DNA from: Deltaproteobacteria bacterium
GTDB taxonomy: Bacteria; Myxococcota_A; Polyangia; JAAYKL01
NCBI GenBank assembly: GCA_011389755.1
Contig: JAABTR010000490.1
Span: 1 to 6,663 of the forward strand
DNA length: 6,663 nt
Direction of reading: 5' to 3'
This document shows positions 1 through 5,170 of the stretch, piece after piece. Below the pieces are notes generated by a model, which worked only from the letters and a program-made list of their open reading frames with translations, ran no database searches and had not been told where the DNA came from. Position 1 is the first letter of the stretch. Each line of letters opens with the position of its first letter. A program made the position numbers and the translations under genes.

Positions 1-1038
1 GCGGCGGCGGCAGTGACGAGTGGCTTGGGAGTCCCCCTCGCGCGCGCCGACGAAAAAGAAGAGGTCGCCGCAACCGCCGGTGAAAAAAAACCGCTGTGGC
101 TTCCACCTGTCTCCGGCCCCGGCGAGATCGTCAAGGTGCACAAACCGGGGATGAAGGTCGGACACTTCCCCGATCCCCAGGCGGCGCGGCAGATGGTGGA
201 CAAGGCGGTCATGAAGCTTTCAGGGGAGACCGATCCCGGCCGCGCGTGGCTCAAGTTCGTCTCCCCCACCGACCGCGTGGGCATCAAGGTCAACTGCCTG
301 GGCACGCGCATGGTCTCCACCATGAGGGAGATGACCTTCGCCGTGGCCGACGCCATTCGAGACGCCGGCGTGCCCGACGCCAACATCGTCGTCATCGACA
401 TGTTCGCGAGCAACATGATGGGCGGGCGCTACGACCAGCAACCCAACCCAGCGAAGATGCGCGTCCTCGCCCACCGAACAGACGGCAAGTACCAGCGCTC
501 GTGGCTCAGCGCCGGCCCCGCCAGGGCGAGATTCGCCGATATCTTCTTGTGGACCACCGCCATCATCAACATGCCGCCCATCAAGGACCACGATCTGGCG
601 GGTGTGACCTGCTGCATGAAGAACATGACCTTCGGCACCGTGGAAAAACCCCACCTCAACCACGACGGCATCAACGAGAAAATAGCGCATCTTTGGGCGA
701 CCGAGGAGATCCGATCTCGGATGCGGCTCAACCTCATCGACGGCACGTCGATCCTCTACGATGGAGGCCCCAAGTACAACCGAGCCGCCCTCGTCCCCCA
801 CGAATGCGTCTACGCAACGACCGACCCGGTCGCCATGGACAGCCTCGCCAACGAGCTCATCGCCGCTCTTCGAAAAAAAAACGGCCTCAGGACCCTCGGA
901 CAGGTGGGACGGCCCCCGCAGTTCTTGGAGCTCGCCGAGCAGATGGGACTCGGGATCGCCGATCGGAAAAAACACCGCGTGCGCAGCGTGGAGCTCGCGC
1001 CCCTCGAGACAAAAACCGAGGGCAAAAAACAAAGCTGA
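1..1038 (+). CDS. DUF362 domain-containing protein, probably Tat-exported; 5' end outside window
   Basis: The frame is open from base 1, so the gene is partial at its 5' end. The first codons read AAAAVTSGLGVPLARA followed by DEKEE, which looks like the h- and c-regions of an export signal with an Ala-Arg-Ala cleavage site. The GTG at base 13 is therefore probably internal and the true start, perhaps with a twin-arginine motif, lies upstream. Numbering from that GTG, DUF362 hallmarks are RVGIKVN (88-94), IINMPPIKDHD (184-194), the CCMKNMTFG stretch (200-208), LNLIDGT (239-245) and TTDPVAMD (269-276). DUF362 is a family of unknown biochemical function, sometimes fused to a 4Fe-4S ferredoxin domain; no ferredoxin cysteine cluster is present here. 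The Lys-rich C-terminus ends at TGA 1036-1038, 24 bp from the convergent methyltransferase stop. Two A tracts (8 and 9 bases) lie inside the gene. The family call is firm; export is inferred. Confidence 0.88.
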   Translation, partial: AAAAVTSGLGVPLARADEKEEVAATAGEKKPLWLPPVSGPGEIVKVHKPGMKVGHFPDPQAARQMVDKAVMKLSGETDPGRAWLKFVSPTDRVGIKVNCLGTRMVSTMREMTFAVADAIRDAGVPDANIVVIDMFASNMMGGRYDQQPNPAKMRVLAHRTDGKYQRSWLSAGPARARFADIFLWTTAIINMPPIKDHDLAGVTCCMKNMTFGTVEKPHLNHDGINEKIAHLWATEEIRSRMRLNLIDGTSILYDGGPKYNRAALVPHECVYATTDPVAMDSLANELIAALRKKNGLRTLGQVGRPPQFLELAEQMGLGIADRKKHRVRSVELAPLETKTEGKKQS

Positions 1039-1062
1039 CCACCAAGCCTCTCGGGCTGGATG

Positions 1063-1860
1063 TCAGCGCCGCCCATCGCACCGACTGCGCTTTCGCCTGC
1101 GGAAGACGAGATAGTGGGCGGCGATGCCCAGAGCGTCGCGCACCATGGCGTAGGCGTCCTTTCTCTCCCGGCGATACTCCACCGTGTAGGTCTTCTCCCT
1201 GCCGCCGGCCTTGCGGGCGATGGCCCAGTCGTCCACGGGGTGAACCTTGAGATCGGTGTACTCGGGATGCTGCTTCACGAGCAGCTCGAAAACTTCGCCG
1301 ATGTGCGGGATGTTCAGCTCGTCCTCGGACAGGTCCCGGTGATTGATGCCGCAGGTGGCATCTCGCCGGCCGTTCGCCATGGCGAAGGTCCACGAATAGT
1401 CGTCGAAGATCATGAATCCGTCCTTTTTGAGCAGCTTGTCCGCCAAAAAAAAGGCGCACCCGTCGATGGTCCATTGCTTGGGGCCGTCGATGATGCACAG
1501 GTCGTATGCGGGCTCACAGACATCCCCCACTGTACGCCTGGCGATCTCGTCGTGTAGAAACCACGTATACCCCGTCTTCATCCGGTGGATGTCCACATAA
1601 CGCGACAGTCCGGTTTTTCCGAGCTGCTCCTCCGGCGAGGGATCGAAACTCTTGCCGAGGAGATCGACCGCGGTGATCTTGCCGCCGCCTATCTCCTCGA
1701 GGGCCGCGGCCATGTAACACGTCGCGGTGCCGTGGGCGATGCCCAACTCCAAGATATTCGTCAGTCTCTCCCGCACGATGAGATCGTACAGATAGCGGGC
1801 ATTGGATACTCCAATAAAAGGCACACCCAAAAGCTGGTCTCTTATCTCTTCAAATCTCAT
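1063..1860 (-). CDS. class I SAM-dependent methyltransferase (Methyltransf_24-like)
   Basis: A 265-residue cytosolic protein with a Rossmann-type methyltransferase core and no signal peptide or membrane segment. Visible motifs are the glycine-rich SAM loop ILELGIAHGTAT (36-47, motif I), an acidic residue ending strand 2 (AVD, D66, ribose-binding position), YDLCIIDG (119-126) and FMIFDDY (149-155), in the order expected for the Methyltransf_24 type found in many small-molecule and sugar O-methyltransferases. The substrate cannot be read from the sequence. The ATG at 1858-1860 is supported by an AGAGG ribosome binding site (complement of 1868-1872) seven bases upstream. The C-terminus is basic. 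No same-strand neighbour lies close upstream, so it is probably monocistronic. It converges on the DUF362 gene with a 24 bp gap holding only a weak 5 bp hairpin. An A8 tract (1445-1452, read as T8 on the coding strand) encodes the Phe-Phe of the segment after the IIDG motif. Confidence 0.88.
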   Translation of the reverse strand: MRFEEIRDQLLGVPFIGVSNARYLYDLIVRERLTNILELGIAHGTATCYMAAALEEIGGGKITAVDLLGKSFDPSPEEQLGKTGLSRYVDIHRMKTGYTWFLHDEIARRTVGDVCEPAYDLCIIDGPKQWTIDGCAFFLADKLLKKDGFMIFDDYSWTFAMANGRRDATCGINHRDLSEDELNIPHIGEVFELLVKQHPEYTDLKVHPVDDWAIARKAGGREKTYTVEYRRERKDAYAMVRDALGIAAHYLVFRRRKRSRCDGRR

Positions 1861-2327
1861 GACAAAACCTCTTTCTTTGCAAATCGTCGTCGCCTATCCA
1901 CGTCAGAGCCGATGTCTGCACCGGGCTTCTGGCAAAGGCCGTGCCATCGCGGGCGCACGCGGCCAACCAGAGTCGCCCCCAAACCCACCCTTGTGCGTTT
2001 ACAAAAGAAAAACCAGGCGATCGGATTCAGCAAAATACGCGGATCTGTGCAGCTGATGGAGGGCCCACGCTGCGACCTGTGTTGCAAAAAAGAAACACCT
2101 ATGGTCGATCAAAAACGCGTGTGTGGCAAAGTAAACTCGCCCTTTTGTCATCTGTATTTGCCAAACGAATGATCGTCTTGGACCGGTCGCCTTTTCATCG
2201 CACCTTGAGTGACCCGTCGTCGTGTCTGACGACCTTGAACTGTATCGGCTCATACTACTCGCGCGACGGTTTTTTGTCACTTTTTTCTAAAGCCAACAGG
2301 AATCGATACAAGGAGCGCTTTGAACTT
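1861..2327. other. gene-poor stretch with possible coding remnants
   Basis: No convincing gene is seen in these 467 bases. The left edge holds the methyltransferase ribosome binding site. Two weak coding hints exist. On the + strand, an ATG at 2056 opens 38 codons to a TGA ending at 2172; the product has five cysteines and a His (CDLCC early, then Cys at 23, then FCH near the end), reminiscent of a small zinc-binding peptide, but no ribosome binding site precedes it. On the - strand, the complement of 2195-2254 reads YEPIQFKVVRHDDGSLKVR and a stop, which looks protein-like but has a stop codon immediately upstream. Base composition is lower in GC and richer in A and T runs than the flanking genes. 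No insertion-sequence ends, tRNA or long inverted repeats were seen. Confidence 0.4.
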
Positions 2328-2598
2328 CTACAGATCCCGAACGCAGCGGTAGTTCTTCTTCGATGACATTTCCACTACGGCCATGATGTGACCACTGCTG
2401 TAATTGACAGTGTAGCGCCCCGCAGGCATGCCCGTTTTCGTCGTGGTCCAGTTGGAGTCGCACGGGCCAGTCAACTCGCTGACGCGGTAACATTCTCCGG
2501 CTTCTACGTCTCTCGTGCAGTGTCTTCCAGGAAGTGATCTTGCGTGATGGCGTTACAGCCAGCGCATGTATTCGAGTGCTTCGGATTCGCGATCTCAC
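2328..2598 (-). pseudogene. frameshifted C-terminal remnant of a DUF1566 (Lcl C-terminal domain) protein
   Basis: Reading the complement upstream from the TAG at 2328-2330, one frame ends in KKNYRCVRDL, preceded by GRYTVNYSSGHIMAVVEM, NWTTTKTG and GECYRVSELTGPCDS. This order (Cys-Tyr, a Gly-x-Cys turn, Trp followed by Ser/Thr residues, an aromatic-rich strand ending in a Gly, then Lys and a terminal RCVR) matches how DUF1566 / Lcl C-terminal domains end. That frame has stops just upstream (first at about 2553), but the neighbouring frame continues the theme with HSNTCAGCNAITQDHF and LEDTAR until a TAG at 2504-2506. The frames would join if one GA were removed from the GAGA of cGAGAGAC (complement of about 2509-2516), suggesting a dinucleotide slip. 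No start codon or ribosome binding site was found, and the upstream part overlaps the beginning of the propeller-like ORF on the other strand. The 5' limit is approximate. The family call is from pattern recognition only. Confidence 0.42.
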
Positions 2599-3285
2599 GC
2601 CACAAGCCTGAAAGCCGATCCATTCGAACCCGAAAGTGGCGTCGACTCGATTCCTTCCATGGAACCGAGAAGCCTGGCTACAAGTGACAGTGGCTTCATC
2701 GAGCGACCTGTTGTCCTGGGGCGAGACGTTGTTCGTCTCGACGAAGACGGAACATGGGCCACGCTCATCAAGGGCAATGAAAAAACATCTTTCAACTCAG
2801 CACATAACATCCGAATCTCCCTCGACGTCCTCGCGGTCGGCGATAGCGGCAGAATTGTGCATTACTCTCCCGACGGAATTGAGCATATCGAAACGAACAC
2901 GACAGCGAATTTTGTGGCTGGCTGGGCGCAACGCCACCGCTGGAACGTCTCTGAACCCTACATCCAACTCTATGCGATCTCCGCCCGCGGCACGATCTAC
3001 GCCTCCGACTCCCAAGGAAACCATTATTTATGTCCAGCCCAAATCGAAAATCCTGTCGCGATACTAGACCCAGGCATGGGTTCTGAAATTGAGGCGATAA
3101 CAGCGAACGGAAGTCGTTTCGTTGTTTACCATAAAAAAGGAAGTCTCTTGCAATGCCCGCACCAGGGTTTGGACGGAGAAATCATCGGCGCAAAGAATCT
3201 GTACTGCGGAATTTTCACGAACCTTTTCGCCTGGAATGAAAAGGAAATTTTCGCAAACAAGGAAGCCTCTTGCGCTGTGGATTGA
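2566..3285 (+). CDS. beta-propeller-like repeat protein, possibly a 5'-truncated fragment
   Basis: A 239-codon open frame with a believable protein sequence and moderately low GC. From about residue 45 it shows recurring beta-rich blocks in which a small-residue/Gly turn precedes an alternating hydrophobic strand: VVRLDEDGTW (55-64), LAVGDSGRIVHY (89-100), LYAISARGTIYASD (135-148), IEAITANGSRFVVYH (175-189) and LFAWNEKEIFANK (220-232). This spacing of roughly 40-45 residues is typical of beta-propeller blades of the 'AVG..G.I.HY' kind; four or five blades is fewer than a full propeller. No signal peptide is present. Neither the ATG at 2566 nor the ATG at 2659 (residue 32) has a ribosome binding site, and an in-frame TGA lies at 2545. 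The first roughly 30 codons overlap the DUF1566 remnant on the other strand, so 2659 may be the better start if the ORF is translated at all. The 3' end overlaps the convergent small gene by 71 bp. The function is not known. Confidence 0.6.
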   Translation: MYSSASDSRSHATSLKADPFEPESGVDSIPSMEPRSLATSDSGFIERPVVLGRDVVRLDEDGTWATLIKGNEKTSFNSAHNIRISLDVLAVGDSGRIVHYSPDGIEHIETNTTANFVAGWAQRHRWNVSEPYIQLYAISARGTIYASDSQGNHYLCPAQIENPVAILDPGMGSEIEAITANGSRFVVYHKKGSLLQCPHQGLDGEIIGAKNLYCGIFTNLFAWNEKEIFANKEASCAVD

Positions 3286-3658
3286 CCGCTCGAGTTAGAC
3301 CGTGGCCGAGATCTACGGCCTTAAGCTCCGCGCCCCATGCGCGAGCGACGCGGGACAAAAGCTCCCGTGGGTCGTCGCTCGCCCTTTCGGCTTCGACCTC
3401 GGACCAAATTTGCTCAGCATCGGACGGGTCCAGAGGCTCCCAGCCGCTTCCGAACGGCTCATCCTCGCTGCCTCCACCCAGCGCAAAGACCCGCCGCGCC
3501 CCGAACGCCCCGGGCCACTCTGCGTCGGCGTCGCGGATCAACAGATCGGTGCGGTCCGCTCGGGTCAATCCGCCGCGAAAAGCCGCCCACTTGGCGTCGG
3601 CTTCAGCGTCGAACCGCCGCTTTGTCGGCCGCCTTTGCTCCCACGTGAAGTAGGACAT
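3215..3658 (-). CDS. hypothetical soluble protein with an abnormal basic C-terminus
   Basis: A 147-residue protein that I do not recognise. The ATG (complement of 3656-3658) has a strong GAGGGAGG ribosome binding site (complement of 3663-3670) four to five bases upstream, the best evidence that it is a real gene. Residues 1-124 are rich in Asp, Glu, Ala and Trp with no membrane segment or signal peptide; recognisable pieces are MSYFTWEQRRPTKRRF, WAAFRGGLTRADRTDLLIRD and a helical LLSRVARAWGAELKAVDL near 100-117. Residues 125-147 (starting NPQRKRLPCLRKF) lie wholly inside the 71 bp overlap with the convergent propeller ORF and are strongly basic, unlike the rest. That suggests the native 3' end was lost and the frame now reads into foreign antisense sequence until a chance TGA. 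A cytosolic location is inferred; no function is proposed. Confidence 0.6.
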   Translation of the reverse strand: MSYFTWEQRRPTKRRFDAEADAKWAAFRGGLTRADRTDLLIRDADAEWPGAFGARRVFALGGGSEDEPFGSGWEPLDPSDAEQIWSEVEAERASDDPRELLSRVARAWGAELKAVDLGHGLTRAVNPQRKRLPCLRKFPFHSRRKGS

Positions 3659-3836
3659 GAAGCCTCCCTCGGCGAAGCAGTTGAAAAGATCAATGACTGG
3701 GTCTCGGCAATTGACGACGCCTCAGCTGAAGGTTGAACCGAACGAAACGCGCAGACACGGTTTCCCATCGGCAACGGCTGGGGCTTGGTCCGCTTTGCTG
3801 CAAAAAGCAGAGGAACTCGGGGAATTAGAAACTTCT

Positions 3837-3864
3837 TTGAGAAAACCAGCATCGAAGCTTAAAT
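3837..3864 (+). promoter_or_regulatory. possible sigma70-like promoter for the Cys-rich lipoprotein
   Basis: TTGAGA (3837-3842, five of six matches to TTGACA) is followed after 16 bases by TTAAAT (3859-3864, four of six matches to TATAAT). Transcription would start near 3871, giving a leader of about 50 bases before the ATG at 3923. The placement is sensible and no better candidate is seen nearby, but the match is moderate and promoters of GC-rich delta-type bacteria often deviate from this consensus. Confidence 0.35.
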
Positions 3865-3871
3865 ATCTCGG

Positions 3872-3897
3872 AAACTGCGGCACTGCTTGTGCAGTTT
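3872..3897 (+). promoter_or_regulatory. inverted repeat in the leader of the Cys-rich lipoprotein
   Basis: AAACTGC (3872-3878) and GCAGTTT (3891-3897) form a perfect 7 bp stem around a 12-base loop. Inside, GCAC and GTGC (3880-3883 and 3889-3892) can form a competing smaller stem. The element falls just after the predicted transcription start and 25 bases before the start codon. It could be an operator half-site pair or a leader hairpin; there is no proper T tract, so a terminator is unlikely. Confidence 0.3.
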
Positions 3898-3911
3898 TGT
3901 GGACCAAGAAC

Positions 3912-3915
3912 GAGG
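3912..3915 (+). promoter_or_regulatory. ribosome binding site fixing the start of the Cys-rich lipoprotein
   Basis: GAGG lies seven bases before the ATG at 3923, and the spacer is entirely A (an A8 run that includes the A of the start codon). It selects this ATG over the in-frame ATG at 3887, which has no ribosome binding site and would put twelve charged or polar residues in front of the signal peptide. Confidence 0.7.
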
Positions 3916-3922
3916 AAAAAAA

Positions 3923-5143
3923 ATGAAGACGAACGCCCTGATCCTTATTTTCTGTCTTATCTGCGCTGGCTGCAGCGACACCCCGGAGACCTGCGAGTTG
4001 ACAAGCGCGGGAGCAAACACCAGCGACACAAGCCACACCAGCGACACAAGCCACACCAGCGACACTCGCGGCACCAGCGATACAAGAGACACCGGTCCCT
4101 CCGCGGATACCCAGAACACAAGCGCGGATGATTCCGCGGATCCCCAAACAGACGACACCGCAAAAGCTGCGGATACGATCACGGCTCAGACCGACACACA
4201 GACGGACACCGGGGACACGGGGGTGGAGCTTTGCCCGTGGGAGTGCCTGCCCAAAAGTGGTGCGCAGACCTGTTCGGTGCTCGGTGACCACTGGGTACGA
4301 AACTGGAACTACGAGTGCGAGGAGAAAACCGACGCTTGTTGCCAGGGGATTGGAGCCCCGGGCGGTCTGGGCGAAGCGTGCCAGGATCAACCGGCTTTTT
4401 ACTGCCAAAAAGCCTGCGCGAAGAACTTCGTCGAAAATAAGGACTACTACTGCGATGACGCGAGCAAGGTCTGTTGCGAAGACCCAGCCGGCCCCGTCCC
4501 TGGTTGCATCAACGCGGGAGGCTCATGTGTTTCGGAGCTGCTGCCCTGCCCGGCAGGCACGAGCAAGAGAGACCTCAACTGCATCTTCGGTTTCAAGTGC
4601 TGCCTTCCACCTGTTTGTCCCTGGGAATGCAAGCCGGACGTGGGCGCGACGAGCTGCACGGCAAAGACGGTGAATCCGGACTTCGTGCGCAACTACAACC
4701 GCTCCTGCGAAGGCGTCGATGAAGTCTGCTGTCAACCGCTGGACGGCTCGGGTGGTTTGGATGAGCTCTGCGCAGGCGACGTAAGGCTCGCCTGTCGCGA
4801 CACATGCGAAGGCATTGAGCAGAAATCCACCGACCTCTACTGCAAAAAGGCGAACCAGCAGTGCTGTGAGGATCCGCGTCCCATGTGCCTCGATATCGCA
4901 GGAGCGTGTAATCTCTCCTTGGTAGGCTGCCAAGACGGCTTTGAAAAGAACGATCGTGGCGTCTGCGCAGACGATCAGAGGATCTGCTGCACAAAGGCCG
5001 GCCCCTGGAATAGCTGCGCCAACAAAGGCGGCATCTGCGTCGAGATCGGCCAGAGCTGCCCCCTGACCCCGATTCCGACGCTCCCCGATTTTACCGAATT
5101 CTGCGGTCTGGACGTGGAATACTGCTGCATGCCTGTGATCTAA
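3923..5143 (+). CDS. cysteine-rich surface lipoprotein with Asp/Thr/Ser stalk and seven six-Cys modules
   Basis: 406 residues. A signal peptide (MKTNALILIFCLICAGC) ends at Cys17, the likely lipidated residue; the lipobox CAGC is slightly atypical because Cys sits at -3. Residues about 25-100 form a low-complexity stalk built on Ser-Asp-Thr repeats. Residues 104-402 consist of seven consecutive modules of 33-39 residues, each with six cysteines and ending in Cys-Cys: 104-140, 153-185, 195-227, 232-270, 283-315, 322-356 and 365-402. By spacing they fall into types A-B-C-A-B-C-C. All 42 module cysteines are even in number per module, as expected for three disulfides each in an oxidising envelope. 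The C-type modules have C-x6-C-x6-C-x(10-14)-C-x(5-6)-CC with Gly two residues before the second Cys. I do not recognise a named family. A stalked, disulfide-rich protein held on the outer membrane or surface is the natural reading; binding or adhesion is inference. It converges on the VWA lipoprotein, with 27 bp between stops. Confidence 0.85.
   Translation: MKTNALILIFCLICAGCSDTPETCELTSAGANTSDTSHTSDTSHTSDTRGTSDTRDTGPSADTQNTSADDSADPQTDDTAKAADTITAQTDTQTDTGDTGVELCPWECLPKSGAQTCSVLGDHWVRNWNYECEEKTDACCQGIGAPGGLGEACQDQPAFYCQKACAKNFVENKDYYCDDASKVCCEDPAGPVPGCINAGGSCVSELLPCPAGTSKRDLNCIFGFKCCLPPVCPWECKPDVGATSCTAKTVNPDFVRNYNRSCEGVDEVCCQPLDGSGGLDELCAGDVRLACRDTCEGIEQKSTDLYCKKANQQCCEDPRPMCLDIAGACNLSLVGCQDGFEKNDRGVCADDQRICCTKAGPWNSCANKGGICVEIGQSCPLTPIPTLPDFTEFCGLDVEYCCMPVI
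4021..4092 (+). repeat. 18-bp tandem repeat in the lipoprotein stalk
   Basis: Four contiguous 18-base units. The first two (4021-4038 and 4039-4056) are identical (CAGCGACACAAGCCACAC); the third (4057-4074) and fourth (4075-4092) diverge at several positions. Because 18 is a multiple of three, copy-number change would lengthen or shorten the Ser-Asp-Thr stalk by six residues without breaking the frame. Confidence 0.85.
4232..5128 (+). repeat. seven protein-level six-cysteine modules (A-B-C-A-B-C-C)
   Basis: Cysteine spacings: A modules C-x3-C-x8-C-x(14,16)-C-x6-CC, both opening with CPWEC; B modules C-x7-C-x3-C-x11-C-x6-CC, both followed by Glu-Asp-Pro; C modules C-x6-C-x6-C-x(10,11,14)-C-x(5,6,6)-CC. 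The A-B-C block occurs twice in the same order with conserved linkers (a Gly-Gly-Leu between A and B), and one extra C module closes the protein. The pattern indicates duplication of a three-module block plus a further C copy. Nucleotide identity between copies is visibly low, so the duplication is old. Confidence 0.85.
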
Positions 5144-5170
5144 ACCGCGCTTGGATGCAGGGCTAGTCTG

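Larger units (their letters stand above)
3659..3922. other. upstream region of the Cys-rich lipoprotein gene
   Basis: This region separates the hypothetical protein (divergent) from the Cys-rich lipoprotein. It holds the ribosome binding sites of both, one possible promoter (3837-3864) and one hairpin (3872-3897). A + strand open frame of 89 codons (3657-3926) also spans it: its ATG overlaps the start codon of the divergent gene, and its TGA overlaps the lipoprotein ATG in an ATGA arrangement typical of coupled genes. Its product (with a helical SALLQKAEELGELETSL segment) is not recognised. A second + frame here also reads protein-like (GNGWGLVRFAAKSRG), so the coding evidence is ambiguous. 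Confidence 0.4.

Noticed and set aside
220..1032. Long - strand open frame opposite the DUF362 gene
   Set aside because: The composition (His/Gly/Val-rich) mirrors the codon structure of the real gene, with no motif or ribosome binding site.
1039..1062. AGCCT-CTC-GGGCT hairpin between convergent genes as a terminator
   Set aside because: A 5 bp stem including one G-T pair, with no T tract on either strand.
96..1250. Long + strand open frame (384 codons) overlapping the DUF362 gene
   Set aside because: Its product is an Arg/His/Pro-rich low-complexity string typical of an alternate frame in GC-rich DNA; the DUF362 frame has clear family motifs.
1060..1557. + strand open frame of 165 codons opposite the methyltransferase
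   Set aside because: It is antisense to a gene with complete SAM-binding motifs and a good ribosome binding site.
3304..3320. GGCCG/CGGCC hairpin downstream of the propeller ORF as a terminator
   Set aside because: Short 5 bp stem without a T tract and inside the coding region of the convergent gene.
3302..3736. + strand open frame of 144 codons opposite the small hypothetical gene
   Set aside because: Only the last 25 residues look protein-like; the rest is an antisense shadow and the - strand frame has the strong ribosome binding site.
4021..4092. CRISPR-like array
   Set aside because: The 18-base units are contiguous without spacers and encode an in-frame protein stalk.
3722..4408. - strand open frame with repeated Val-Ser-Leu / Cys-Val-Ala-Gly units
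   Set aside because: The repeats are the antisense of the 18-bp stalk repeat of the lipoprotein; no independent coding evidence.
4128..4994. Several alternate-frame ORFs within the Cys-rich lipoprotein gene on both strands
   Set aside because: They are shadows of the seven-module frame and lack ribosome binding sites or family motifs.
5144..5170. Bidirectional terminator between the two convergent lipoprotein genes
   Set aside because: No stable stem-loop or T run could be drawn in the 27 bp gap.
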